Positions 40,979-50,337 of a DNA stretch of 56,808 nucleotides are shown in pieces. Below the pieces are notes generated by a model, which did not search any database, was not told the origin of the DNA, and worked only from the letters and a program-made list of their open reading frames with translations. The translations under genes were made by a program, and so were the position numbers. Numbering within the stretch: the stretch's first letter is position 1; every line of letters starts with the position of its first letter. The stretch is from CAYJBH01 sp964369965 (GTDB taxonomy: Bacteria > Bacillota > Clostridia > Oscillospirales > Ruminococcaceae): the NCBI GenBank assembly GCA_964369965.1, contig CAYJGF010000019.1, forward strand, positions 1 to 56,808, given 5' to 3'.

Positions 40979-42471
40979 TATGACCGTCCTTTTTCTATTG
41001 CAGTTAAATATGCGTTGGCGATTGCCTCGGTGCGCTCCTGCTCTATGTGCTCTTCCCCGAGGACCTTATGCCGATGGATTGCACCTTTGAACGAGACTTT
41101 GCTCAACGCAAGCAGGAATATTCTCAGGTTTTTGAGTGGTATGTTTGTATCGATTGCGGGGTCAACGATTTCATTTATCGCCTTTTCACAATCCACGGTA
41201 TTTCTTATCTTGTATACACCCGGTGCGTGCTGTGTTGTAAAGTACCCAAAAATCAAGCCCGGTTTATTTTTCCAAACGCCCTCCCATAGAGCGGTCCCGG
41301 TGACGCTTGCCACCGCAATGCAGTTATCAATGAGCCGGTAAGTATCAAAATCTCGCGGCACTAAAATAACATTTTTATACTTAGCTAAGGTGTCGACAAA
41401 GCCGTTTGTCCTATGCCATGTGACCTGTTTTGGATTTTCTTTAATATAGATATAAACATCGTCGGGGACGCAGTGCGAAAGCATCTGTGCCACAAGCTCC
41501 TGATTTTTATATATTCCGCCCATCGGGCAGCTTGTTGCCTCCGGTTGAAGATGCAGCGGCAGATAGATGTATTTTTTGTCAAGGTCGGGGATTTTGCACA
41601 GCGAGTCCCATTTTGCATAATAATCGCTTGTCAGCTCGTCCTCCCTTTTCACACCGGAGAAGTTATAGCGCAACCAATAGACAACGTTTTTGCGAATACC
41701 GGTCTTAAAGCAAACCCTCGCAAACTCAAAAAGTCGAATTATGATATTTTTCTTTTTAGTGGGTGCGGCATTTTTTTCGGAATAAAAAGTCTGCATATAA
41801 TGCGGTGTTAAATCCTTATTTTCAAAGGTGGTAAATTTTTCAAAATCTTTTTCAAAATCCTCCGGTAAAACGATATCCGCAATATCTATATCTTTATAGA
41901 TTAACAACTCCTTATCATAGGTCGTTTTAATCTCGTCGCAAAAGGATTCTATGTCGGTTGCAATAATGCTATAACCGTAAATCGGTGTCGGATACATAAA
42001 ATAAACGGGAATATCATATATTTTGCACAGTGCATAGATTACATATTCGAATGCGCAGTGTGGGACATCATGACAGAGGAAAACGTCAATTTGAAATCTT
42101 TTAATTATGGTGTTCCAGTAGGAAAGTGCATCCAACATGTCTTCAACGGCATTAATGTATCTATAATCCCTATTTCCATAGGACAACCTGTTGTAAATAT
42201 TGGTTGCGTTGGAAAAATAGCGACCGAACTTTTCCATTAAGTCATTATCTATCGGAATTCTGTCGTTGTCTGATGTTTTGCCCTCACTGCATAACAATCG
42301 ATTTTCGATAGTTATTTCATAGCTTTCAACGTGGCAACTCAACTGCCTTAAAATATCTCGGTTTATGTCGCTTGTTATGGAGAACAGGGTTTTGGTGTCG
42401 AGTTTTTCTATGACTTTTTTCATTGCCAGCTGGGCATAATGATCCCCTAAACTCAAAGCAATTACATTCAT
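40978..42471 (-). CDS. Capsule-synthesis-type glycosyltransferase (KpsS/KpsC-like)
   Basis: A 497-residue GT-B-like protein. The C-terminal half (KKYIYLPLHLQPEATSCP..., KENPKQVTW, VILVPRDFDTYRLIDNCIAVASVTGTALWEGVWKNKPGLIFG) follows the pattern of capsule_synth proteins that transfer Kdo, a sialic-acid-like ulosonic acid, from CMP donors. The N-terminal half is unfamiliar. Directly upstream of the nonulosonate genes, it is a candidate transferase for the CMP-nonulosonate. The family call is moderate and the substrate is inferred. Confidence 0.62.
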   Translation of the reverse strand: MNVIALSLGDHYAQLAMKKVIEKLDTKTLFSITSDINRDILRQLSCHVESYEITIENRLLCSEGKTSDNDRIPIDNDLMEKFGRYFSNATNIYNRLSYGNRDYRYINAVEDMLDALSYWNTIIKRFQIDVFLCHDVPHCAFEYVIYALCKIYDIPVYFMYPTPIYGYSIIATDIESFCDEIKTTYDKELLIYKDIDIADIVLPEDFEKDFEKFTTFENKDLTPHYMQTFYSEKNAAPTKKKNIIIRLFEFARVCFKTGIRKNVVYWLRYNFSGVKREDELTSDYYAKWDSLCKIPDLDKKYIYLPLHLQPEATSCPMGGIYKNQELVAQMLSHCVPDDVYIYIKENPKQVTWHRTNGFVDTLAKYKNVILVPRDFDTYRLIDNCIAVASVTGTALWEGVWKNKPGLIFGYFTTQHAPGVYKIRNTVDCEKAINEIVDPAIDTNIPLKNLRIFLLALSKVSFKGAIHRHKVLGEEHIEQERTEAIANAYLTAIEKGRS

Positions 42472-43388
42472 TTTGCACCTCTTGCAAATAGATCCTCATA
42501 TTTTTTACGCTCAAGTGACCTTAAAATACCGCCGTTGGTGGCGTTATATAACTTCACACCGATTTTTTTGCAGTGGCCATCTAACACCTTGTAGCCATCA
42601 AGTATATGTGCCCACCCTCTCAATGAATCTTGAAAGGTAATATTATTTTCATATTCATACAACAACTTTTCCTGTTGTTTTTTATCAAACTCATAGCTGT
42701 AACCGCTTATCTCTTCTTTTTCTTGCAACGTTTCAACGTCGGTCACAATCCCTGTGCAATCGCACCCTAAAAGGTATATCTCACCGATCCCCATATATAT
42801 TGCGGCGACAATTGCCGTGTGGATAACCGTCCAGTAGCCCGATATCGGCGCATCCAAATTTGTCGGTGTAACTCCGAGTTCCATCGGCACCTGTGATGAG
42901 ATAAAATGAATGTTTAACTTTTCATCGATTTTAGTTTTTTTCACATAATCAAAGGCGGTTTCATACGGTAAAAACAAGACCGGTTTGACACCGTTTTTTT
43001 CTATATTTAAAAACGTTTCGGGATTGCTTTTATCTAAATTAAAACAAAACGGGTCGGTGAAAAAGTGATAGTTGGAGTTTAAATCCTCATACTGCTCACT
43101 CTTATAAATATAGTTTACCGTAAAAACTATTTCATCCTTTAAAAGTGACAGGTCCTGCGTTTTTATGGAGGGGGCATTGCCGACGATAAAGCATCTTTTT
43201 CCTTTGTGAATGTTAAAGAATTTTTTGTTTTTTTCTAAAATTTTTTTATCAATATTAAATTCTTTGCAGATTTTCCCGGCGTTTTTGTATGAATATTTAC
43301 TGCGCATCAATGGTTTTATCATTCTAACATCGATAGCCTGATAAATTTTAATGAGAAGTTTTATAATAAAATCTAAAATAATACTCAC
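42468..43388 (-). CDS. MptE/DUF115-like or sialyltransferase-like protein
   Basis: A 306-residue protein with a GTG start inside the previous stop. After a basic N-terminal segment it has KRCFIVGNAPSIKTQDLSLLKDEIVFTVNYI, then SGYWTVIHTAIVAAIYMGIGEIYLLGCDC. This GNxPSL...N...GI-EIYLLGxD pattern is shared by DUF115/MptE-like domains (including Maf flagellin nonulosonate transferases) and the GT42 sialyltransferases. It lies beside nonulosonate genes, so a CMP-nonulosonate transferase is likely. Which of the two families it belongs to needs a profile search. Confidence 0.65.
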   Translation of the reverse strand: MSIILDFIIKLLIKIYQAIDVRMIKPLMRSKYSYKNAGKICKEFNIDKKILEKNKKFFNIHKGKRCFIVGNAPSIKTQDLSLLKDEIVFTVNYIYKSEQYEDLNSNYHFFTDPFCFNLDKSNPETFLNIEKNGVKPVLFLPYETAFDYVKKTKIDEKLNIHFISSQVPMELGVTPTNLDAPISGYWTVIHTAIVAAIYMGIGEIYLLGCDCTGIVTDVETLQEKEEISGYSYEFDKKQQEKLLYEYENNITFQDSLRGWAHILDGYKVLDGHCKKIGVKLYNATNGGILRSLERKKYEDLFARGAK

Positions 43389-44050
43389 TGTGCAAAACTC
43401 CTCAATTTTTCAACATCATCAAAAAGATCAACATGCATTTTCAACCACTCGACATCCTTTTCCCACCATTTAAATTCACGCAAAAAGTCAATATCGCCGT
43501 CATTGAACCTTTTTTTTATAACCCGTGCCGGCACACCGCCGACAATTGAATACGGCTCTACATCTTTGGTGATGACCGCACCGGCTCGAACAATAGCGCC
43601 ATCGCCTATTTTAACGCCGCAGACTATTTTAACATCGGCATTTATCAGCACATCGTTGCCAATCAAAACATAAATATTATCTTTGAAATATTTAACCTCT
43701 TCAAACCTTGTTTTGGGGTTAAAGCACATATCGGCAAATTTTCTCGGCGAAAAAAAGGCAGGGTGTGTCGAGACGAAATTTGTCGGATGCTCCCCGACAA
43801 GGATCTCCACATCCCAAGAAATTGAGCAAAAAGCCCCTATTTCACAGTGTGATAGATTGCTGTTGTTGCCGATATAGCTAAATCGCCCAATCTCACTGCC
43901 GCATATGTTTGCGTTATCGCCTATGCAGTTATACCCCTTTAGCTTTGTTGCATCATCAAAAACAGTGTTCGGTGAGACATCGACGTTTTCACCAAACCTC
44001 TTTTTAATCCTGTTTTTTCTAATAGTATTTATTATCTTTCTGTGAAACAA
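43385..44050 (-). CDS. Left-handed beta-helix acyltransferase (CatB/xenobiotic type)
   Basis: A 221-residue hexapeptide-repeat O-acyltransferase. The TTG start at 44050 is supported by AAGGAG 7 nt upstream. Hexads run from about residue 30 to 180 (IGDNANICGSEIGRFSYIGNNSNLSHCEIGAFCSI), with the loop ILVGEHPTNFVSTHPAFFS carrying the catalytic His, and the closing GDGAIVRAGAVITKDVEPYSIVGGVPARVI. It probably O-acetylates a sugar of the exported glycan; an N-acyl role is possible. Confidence 0.85.
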   Translation of the reverse strand: MFHRKIINTIRKNRIKKRFGENVDVSPNTVFDDATKLKGYNCIGDNANICGSEIGRFSYIGNNSNLSHCEIGAFCSISWDVEILVGEHPTNFVSTHPAFFSPRKFADMCFNPKTRFEEVKYFKDNIYVLIGNDVLINADVKIVCGVKIGDGAIVRAGAVITKDVEPYSIVGGVPARVIKKRFNDGDIDFLREFKWWEKDVEWLKMHVDLFDDVEKLRSFAQ

Positions 44051-44080
44051 TAAACTACTCCTTATATAACCTGCAAGTTA

Positions 44081-45340
44081 TTACAGACTTCTCAACTCAC
44101 CGAGATTTGTATAGCCCATCAGCGTCTTTGGCCAACTGCGCCCCTCGGCACTACTGCCTTTTGTAAATAAAATATTCTGCTGTGGCATGTCAAAGATTAG
44201 CGGTTGCCCGTGTTCGTTGTTCCTCATAATCCTTATCAAAAAATAATATTTTCCCGGCGGCAAATTTTTCAAATCGAATTCATAAAAAGCTGTCGCCTCC
44301 TCGTCGGTGACATAGTTTGTTATCGGTGCGCTGTTCACAGCCCCCACCGCAGTCTCGTCGACATTTTTGACCAAAAGTGAGAGATAAGAATTGTCAACCT
44401 TTTCATGGAAGATATACTTTATTTTAAGGCGCATGAGTTCATCTTCACTAAACACAACGTCGACTTTATCGACAAACTCAAGATCGGTTATTTTGCAGGA
44501 GGTGTATGCCCTGTCTCGTGGTGTGGCTCTCAAATCGTATACTAAATTTTCACTGTTATGCTTATCGAGGTATAGTTCAATCGCTTCATCCACATCGCCG
44601 TCGAAAATTTTTTCACCCTTTTCCAAAACGATACATCTTGAACAAAACTGCTTTATAAACTGCATGTTATGGCTGACAAATAAAACGCATTTACCGCCTT
44701 CTTGCGCAATTTGTGTCATCTTTGCAATACATTTTTGTTGAAACGCGGCATCACCGACCGCTAAAACCTCGTCCATAATAACAATCTTGTTATTTAGGTG
44801 TGAGGCTACCGAAAATGCAAGTTTCACAAACATCCCACTGGAAAAGCGTTTAACGGGAGTGTCTATAAACTCGCGACACTCGCTGAAATCGATAATCTCC
44901 TCTAATCTTTCATCGATTTCCGGCACACTCATCCCTAAAATCGTGCCGTTGAGATAGATGTTCTCACGGCCGGTGAGCTCCACGTTAAAGCCGGTCCCGA
45001 CCTCCAGCATACTCGATATCTTCCCGTTGTGCTTTATACTGCCCTCGGTCGGTGTTGTAATTCGGCACAGCAGTTTGAGCAACGTGCTTTTGCCGGCGCC
45101 GTTGTGCCCGATAATGCCTATCTTTTCGCCCTCATAACACTCAAAGGATAAGTTTTTCACCGCCCAAAATTGTTCATTGCCGGTGAATTTTTTTCGCCCG
45201 ATTATATGATGAGGGTCCTCTTTTTTTCTCACCTTAGCCCACCATGCCTGCAGATCCTCCGTCAAGGTGCCGCGACCGAATTGACCTAAAACATATTTTT
45301 TGCTTAAGTTTTCAACCTTTATTATTAATTCATTACTCAT
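44081..45340 (-). CDS. wzt: Polysaccharide ABC exporter ATPase with Wzt-type C-terminal domain
   Basis: Energises export of an undecaprenyl-linked polysaccharide across the membrane. Residues 1 to about 240 are the ABC domain: Walker A GHNGAGKST, signature FSSGMFVKLAFSVASH and Walker B KIVIMDEVLAVGD. Residues about 270-419 are a beta-rich Wzt C-terminal domain, which in known exporters binds the terminal cap sugar and licenses export. The ATG overlaps the permease stop (TAATG). TagH-type ATPases for teichoic acids share the ABC part, so either a capsule-like glycan or a wall polymer is possible. Confidence 0.92.
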   Translation of the reverse strand: MSNELIIKVENLSKKYVLGQFGRGTLTEDLQAWWAKVRKKEDPHHIIGRKKFTGNEQFWAVKNLSFECYEGEKIGIIGHNGAGKSTLLKLLCRITTPTEGSIKHNGKISSMLEVGTGFNVELTGRENIYLNGTILGMSVPEIDERLEEIIDFSECREFIDTPVKRFSSGMFVKLAFSVASHLNNKIVIMDEVLAVGDAAFQQKCIAKMTQIAQEGGKCVLFVSHNMQFIKQFCSRCIVLEKGEKIFDGDVDEAIELYLDKHNSENLVYDLRATPRDRAYTSCKITDLEFVDKVDVVFSEDELMRLKIKYIFHEKVDNSYLSLLVKNVDETAVGAVNSAPITNYVTDEEATAFYEFDLKNLPPGKYYFLIRIMRNNEHGQPLIFDMPQQNILFTKGSSAEGRSWPKTLMGYTNLGELRSL

Positions 45341-46206
45341 TATATTACGTCCACAAAACTTTTTTCTCTCTTATGAAAAGCAATAAGGCCGATTATAAAC
45401 AAAATTACCGTTGTAATCCACGATATCAGCCAGTACCCCCAGTTAACCACCCCCACGCTGAGCAGGGCATATCGGAACACCTCCACGGCAGGGGATACGG
45501 GGTTTAAAAGGACGATAACCCTTGTTATTCCACCGAGTGAGGAGGAGGGGTAAACTATCGGTGTGACATACATCAACACCTGAATTAAAACAGGGAAGAC
45601 AAAGGTTAAATCGCGGTATTTCGCCGTGATGGAGGTAATTGTCAACCCCACGCCCATCGAAATCATCATTATCTGCACTATAACGAGCGGAACTAATAAA
45701 ATTAGCGGCGAAATGCTTATATCCGACCCTGTTATTACATAAAAAAGGAAAAACACAAAATAAAACACAACCTGAAGAATAAAACTGATAAGACCGGTGA
45801 AGGTGGTTGCTATCGGCACGGAAAGTCTTGCAAAATAGACCTTGCCATACATCCCCATATTCGCCAAAAATGTCCCGGAGAGATTGTTTGTTGTGGTAGA
45901 GAAAAATGCCCACAGGATATTACCCGACATATAAAACAAAAATTGCGGCGCGCCATCGGTCGAAATACCGGCAAGCTCCCCGAAAATAAAGGTGAATACA
46001 ACCGATGTGATAAAGGGGTTTAAAATTATCCAGATAGGACCTAAGATGGTTTGTTTGTATAGTGAGGTGAAATTTCGCTTTACAAACATTTTAACAAGGT
46101 CACGGTATCGCCAAAGCTCGGCTACCCCAATGTTAAGTTTGTTGTCCTGCGCATATATTTCGGTGTCGAATTTATCGGTGCTTTTTTGTGTCATCTTGTT
46201 ATTCAC
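45340..46206 (-). CDS. wzm: Polysaccharide ABC exporter permease (Wzm/TagG type)
   Basis: A 288-residue ABC-2 permease with six transmembrane helices. The N-terminal interface helix WRYRDLVKMFVKRNFTSLYKQTILGPIWIILNP is a family signature, followed by FIFGELAGI and the C-terminal VNWGYWLISWITTVILFIIGLIAFHKREKSFVDVI. It pairs with the Wzt ATPase downstream. The start may be GTG at 46206 or ATG at 46194; neither ribosome site is strong. Confidence 0.93.
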   Translation of the reverse strand: MNNKMTQKSTDKFDTEIYAQDNKLNIGVAELWRYRDLVKMFVKRNFTSLYKQTILGPIWIILNPFITSVVFTFIFGELAGISTDGAPQFLFYMSGNILWAFFSTTTNNLSGTFLANMGMYGKVYFARLSVPIATTFTGLISFILQVVFYFVFFLFYVITGSDISISPLILLVPLVIVQIMMISMGVGLTITSITAKYRDLTFVFPVLIQVLMYVTPIVYPSSSLGGITRVIVLLNPVSPAVEVFRYALLSVGVVNWGYWLISWITTVILFIIGLIAFHKREKSFVDVI

Positions 46207-46246
46207 TTCTGTTTTCTTTTAATTATATCACGCGGTATCAACATCG

Positions 46247-46894
46247 TCAAGTTGAAGCAATTCGCTCGGCGCACCAACTCACATCACGCTTTACAATTTT
46301 TGCCGGAACACCGGCGATTATAACGTTTTGCTCTTCAAATTTTTTTGTGATTACCGCCCCGGTACCGACTATGCTGTTACTGTTTATTTTAGCACCCTTG
46401 TTAAGTTTAACATCATAGCCGATCCAAACCTTATTTGCAATGCTAATATCCTGCGAATAATTAATCCTCTTGTTATTATTTAAAATAGAGTGGCTGTCAC
46501 CTGTTCTAAAAATAACATTTGATGAAAAAAGACAATCGTTACCTATGTTTATCCTTGTACCCTCAATAACAGCAAGATGAGTTTTTGTGTTTAAAACCGT
46601 GTTTTTTCCGATGGTTATTTCACCGCCGTCGTCCTCGATATAAAATTCAACTCCGTTACAAAAGGCTCCGCTGTTTATCTCGATTTTATTATTGTTGCCG
46701 CAGATATAAAAGGATGAATTTTTAATATTGCAATCGGCAGCAATGTTGATGACATTCCCTTTTCCCATTACATATATCTTGTTTTTCTTGATTTTGCATT
46801 TTATTCGTATATCATTATTCTTTTTTATTGTTATCCAATTAATAAAAGGGATTTTTAGTATCAATTTATAGATTTCATACAAAATATTTTTCAT
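46247..46894 (-). CDS. Hexapeptide-repeat acyltransferase
   Basis: A second left-handed beta-helix transferase in the operon. The ATG at 46894 is preferred (GGGAC upstream); an in-frame TTG at 46912 overlapping the previous stop would add six residues. The N-terminus (KIPFINWITIKKNNDIRI) is hydrophobic. The hexads are irregular until RTGDSHSIL, which carries the likely catalytic His, followed by WIGYDVKLNKGAKINSNSIVGTGAVITKKFEEQNVIIAGVPAKIVKR. It resembles O-acetyltransferases of capsule loci (WcaF/CapG type). The acceptor sugar is unknown. Confidence 0.82.
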   Translation of the reverse strand: MKNILYEIYKLILKIPFINWITIKKNNDIRIKCKIKKNKIYVMGKGNVINIAADCNIKNSSFYICGNNNKIEINSGAFCNGVEFYIEDDGGEITIGKNTVLNTKTHLAVIEGTRINIGNDCLFSSNVIFRTGDSHSILNNNKRINYSQDISIANKVWIGYDVKLNKGAKINSNSIVGTGAVITKKFEEQNVIIAGVPAKIVKRDVSWCAERIAST

Positions 46895-46908
46895 AATATC
46901 GGTCCCGA

Positions 46909-48138
46909 TCAAATCGTGTTCAAGATAATTTTTGCGGCATATTCAGGGGTCGCTGTATAAAAGATTTTTTCTATGCTGTGAAAATCAAGGGATTTATTTT
47001 TGCTGTATAAAACAAACTGCTCAAACCGGTTTTGCCGCGGAGTATCAAAGGGTTCAAACTCCTTTAATGTGAGATGCAAAGGGTGCTTTTCTATATACTG
47101 TGCGGCCGGGCAGTCCGGGATTTTCGCGATGTTTAAAATCGGCTTGCCGGTGGAGAAATAATCAAAAATTTTGCTCGGAACCATATTGGGGATGTTGTTG
47201 CCGATGTTCACCAAAATATCGGCGCTCATCATAGTGGAATTTGCAAACTCGATAGGGACCGACCCGTGAATTTCGATGTGGTTGTTTTGACACAGCGGCT
47301 CTTTGTCCATCACCTCACTGTTGACATCGCCCAAAAAATACAGCCTCATATTAGGGATGTTTTTCAACGATTTTTTAAAAACGTTCAGCAAAAATTCCGG
47401 GCTTCGATACTCGTCCGAGATTTTCCCGCAAAAAAGGATGTTGATATTATCGTCGTCAAAATCGAAAGCACCGCGTGCGCTTAAATTTTCTTTTGCGACA
47501 ATCAGTGGGAAGTCCACCGCGGTGTATTTATGTTTGTATTTTTGATAAAGTCGGTCTTTTTGGTATTCATCATATAAAGCCGCGGTGGTTATCACCATGT
47601 CTGATTTTTTTATCAGTTTTATCTCTTTGCTTGTTCTTTTTTTGGTGTTCACATCCTCGCCGTGGTACAACCCGTACGGATCCAATTGATAGTATACTTT
47701 TTTTATTTTACTGCTGTTTAAAATTGAGGCATATGCCGTCTCAAACGGTAAAGTGAATGCTACTATTAAATCGATATTATTTTTTTTAATGAATTTTTCT
47801 ATATTGTTTTTGTAATTTAAGGCGCCCATAAAAAAAGATGATTTTAATATAAATAAACTGCAAATAGGGTGTTTAAATGCAAATTCTAAATATTTTTTAA
47901 CACCTGCCTTGTTTTTCCCTTTAGCAAATCGGAGCCATGTTTTTTCCTCCTTGCATTTGTAAATATAACAAAACTCAATATTATTAACCACCTTGGTTTT
48001 TATGCTCTCACTGTTCGCATCACCCAATAAATAAACCTTGTGCCCCATAAGTTTTAATTGGTTTGCAAGATTATAAACGATGTTAAAATTCGCATTAAAT
48101 TCCAACGACAAGGAACCCAGTGATAGTAAAATATTCAT
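46909..48138 (-). CDS. GT-B glycosyltransferase (GT4-like)
   Basis: The start is placed at the ATG at 48138 (MNILLSLGSLSLEFN) because CTGGAGAA is directly upstream and the protein then begins with the expected first beta strand; an ATG at 48168 is in frame but unlikely. The 409 residues have a Rossmann N-domain with LANQLKLMGHKVYLLGD, and a C-domain with INILFCGKISDEYRSPEFLL, IHGSVPIEFA and VPSKIFDYFSTGKPILNIA, a GT4-type nucleotide-binding arrangement. The donor and acceptor are unknown. Confidence 0.8.
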   Translation of the reverse strand: MNILLSLGSLSLEFNANFNIVYNLANQLKLMGHKVYLLGDANSESIKTKVVNNIEFCYIYKCKEEKTWLRFAKGKNKAGVKKYLEFAFKHPICSLFILKSSFFMGALNYKNNIEKFIKKNNIDLIVAFTLPFETAYASILNSSKIKKVYYQLDPYGLYHGEDVNTKKRTSKEIKLIKKSDMVITTAALYDEYQKDRLYQKYKHKYTAVDFPLIVAKENLSARGAFDFDDDNINILFCGKISDEYRSPEFLLNVFKKSLKNIPNMRLYFLGDVNSEVMDKEPLCQNNHIEIHGSVPIEFANSTMMSADILVNIGNNIPNMVPSKIFDYFSTGKPILNIAKIPDCPAAQYIEKHPLHLTLKEFEPFDTPRQNRFEQFVLYSKNKSLDFHSIEKIFYTATPEYAAKIILNTI

Positions 48139-48169
48139 CCATTCTCCAGTTGGTTTTAGGCTGTGCAAC

Positions 48170-49195
48170 TCATGACATTTTCAGTAATTTTTTTAAAAGT
48201 GCTTTACATGTAACGATGACTGCGACTGATGCAAAAAAATTATTTTTCAATAAAAATAAGACGAATTTATATTCTGCTGATTTGTAATTATCTTCAAGGT
48301 GCGAGCACAACATTTTTTTTTGTTCAATATCGGTGCATATGTTCTTAATTATTGCACTTCGCTGACTGAAATTCAATTTGGTTGTAGTTAAATAAGCCTG
48401 AAAAAATTGATTTATAACCGCCCTTGCGAGCTCCTCTTTTAGGTATAAATCCGCCTCCTCGTTAGAATACCCTATCTTGCAAAACAGGACTTTAAACATC
48501 TTTATTCGCAGATAACACGCTTTAATAATATCGTCTCGCCCTTTTCTTGAAGCCGAGTTTGCATCATCCAAACAATAATTATAAAAGGCGTTTTTTATAT
48601 TAACTATCCTATTTACATTTAGATAGTAGTCAATGTTAAAACAGACGTCCTCCGATATTTCCATCTCCTCATTGAACAGAATATTATTTTTTTTAATTAT
48701 TGTGTTTTTATAAATTTTATTCCAGGGCGATGAGAAAATACATTTTATATACTCATTCATGTGTGGCCTCATCTCGCTGATATGTGCTGTTCTGAAATCC
48801 TCCATAGCCCATATTTCGCTAACTTCACCTTTTTTTATGATGTTCACACCAAAGCTGATGACATCAACGCCCCCTTGCTCCATTATCTCGGTCGCAACGC
48901 CGAGGACATCATTTTGCAAAGTATCATCAGCATCGACGAACATGATATAATCGCCTTTAGTATGTGCAATACCGGTATTTCTTGCAGAGGAAACGCCGGC
49001 GTTTTTTTTATGAAAAACCGAGATTCTTGTGTCGAGCTTTGCGAGTTCATCACATATTTTGGGGGAGTTATCGACGCTGCCGTCATCAATCAACAATATT
49101 TCAAAATCGCTGTATGTTTGAGCTAAAATTGAACTCACACACTTTTCAATGTAGCTTTGTGCGTTATATATCGGAATTATTAAGGAGAATTTCAT
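48170..49195 (-). CDS. Family 2 glycosyltransferase
   Basis: A 341-residue GT-A enzyme opening with FSLIIPIYNAQSYIEKCVSSILAQTYSDFEILLIDDGSVDNS, the GT2 nucleotide-binding region, and VDADD as the metal-binding DXD. The C-terminal half is helical, with a hydrophobic end that may touch the membrane. It probably adds one sugar of the repeat unit in the cytoplasm. It overlaps the next upstream gene by 4 bp. Confidence 0.88.
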   Translation of the reverse strand: MKFSLIIPIYNAQSYIEKCVSSILAQTYSDFEILLIDDGSVDNSPKICDELAKLDTRISVFHKKNAGVSSARNTGIAHTKGDYIMFVDADDTLQNDVLGVATEIMEQGGVDVISFGVNIIKKGEVSEIWAMEDFRTAHISEMRPHMNEYIKCIFSSPWNKIYKNTIIKKNNILFNEEMEISEDVCFNIDYYLNVNRIVNIKNAFYNYCLDDANSASRKGRDDIIKACYLRIKMFKVLFCKIGYSNEEADLYLKEELARAVINQFFQAYLTTTKLNFSQRSAIIKNICTDIEQKKMLCSHLEDNYKSAEYKFVLFLLKNNFFASVAVIVTCKALLKKLLKMS

Positions 49196-50337
49196 ACCCC
49201 TCCCGTTGCTCTACTGCACGGCCCGAACTCTATAGGGTTCTCATCGTGCTTTTGCAGAGCTTTATCAAGTTTAAAAATATTTTCTGCGGCAACCTTAGCG
49301 CACCAAACACCGTCAATTCTCGCCTTGGCATTTTTGGCGATTGCCTCACGTTTTTGCCTGTTTGTCACAAGCTCTTCGACCGATTTCTTTGCCGTTTCGA
49401 TGTCATTTTCTTTATAAATCTTGCCGCTTTTATCGTTTTCAATCAAATACGGCACACTGCCCATACCCTCACAGCCGACCACCGCACACGCCGCCGACAT
49501 TGCCTCGTTGACGACTGCGCCCCAGCCCTCGTTGGAGTCGCTTGTCGCAAGGAAAATATCCGCCTTTTCCATATATTCTATAGTTTTTTTGTTCGATAAA
49601 CTGCCGACGAACTCGACACGGTCCTGCAAATCGAAGCTCTCGCTAAGTTGCTCCCATCTGTCTTTTTTTTCGCCGGAGCCTATCATTTTAAGTTTGAAAT
49701 TCAGCCCTTTATCCTTTAAATATTTTGCGATTTCAACTGCGATTTCGCCGTGTTTCCATTCAATCATCCTTGCCGCCCAAAGTATCACCGGTGTGTCGTT
49801 TTTATAAGACATTAGCTCCTCGATACTTTTGTCACTGCCTTTGGGGAAGTACCCCCATTTGTATGTTTTGCCTTTATACGCGCCGATACTCTCATAATCC
49901 CCTGCGGCATAAGCGCTCGCACATAGCATATAAACCCTGCTCTTGGCATATATGGAGTTATTTATAAGCACCTGCAAAAACTTGACGGGGCTTTGTTTTA
50001 TTTTATTTATCGGCTTGAACTCCCTCTCGCTGTATTTATATAAATTTTTCCCTGTCAAAACCCTCATCCGAGCAAACTTTTCCGGTGCGGCACCGAGTAT
50101 GACCATGTCGCTATTTTTTGCAAGGTCTTTAGCTTTTTTATAACTCTCAGTATCCTCATATGATTTTAGACAAAAGCTATAGTTCGAATTCAAATCACTA
50201 AAACCCTGTGTCACATTTTCGCTGTAAAAAGGCATTGTCGCAACAAAGGTAAAGCCGTCACCGACAAGATTAACCATCTCTTCACAAAATTGAAGTTGGT
50301 GCGGCACGAGGAAGTTTGAAAAAAATGTCACCGTCAT
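49192..50337 (-). CDS. Family 4 glycosyltransferase
   Basis: A 381-residue GT-B enzyme. The N-domain starts MTVTFFSNFLVPHQLQFCEEM. The GT4 C-domain has PVILWAARMIEWKHGEIAVEIAKYL, VEFVGSLSNKKTIEYMEKADIFLATSDSNEGWGAVVNEAMSAACAVVG, with the EX7E-type donor-site glutamates. It is retaining-type by family. The start and stop overlap with both neighbours, consistent with tight co-translation. Confidence 0.88.
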   Translation of the reverse strand: MTVTFFSNFLVPHQLQFCEEMVNLVGDGFTFVATMPFYSENVTQGFSDLNSNYSFCLKSYEDTESYKKAKDLAKNSDMVILGAAPEKFARMRVLTGKNLYKYSEREFKPINKIKQSPVKFLQVLINNSIYAKSRVYMLCASAYAAGDYESIGAYKGKTYKWGYFPKGSDKSIEELMSYKNDTPVILWAARMIEWKHGEIAVEIAKYLKDKGLNFKLKMIGSGEKKDRWEQLSESFDLQDRVEFVGSLSNKKTIEYMEKADIFLATSDSNEGWGAVVNEAMSAACAVVGCEGMGSVPYLIENDKSGKIYKENDIETAKKSVEELVTNRQKREAIAKNAKARIDGVWCAKVAAENIFKLDKALQKHDENPIEFGPCSRATGGV

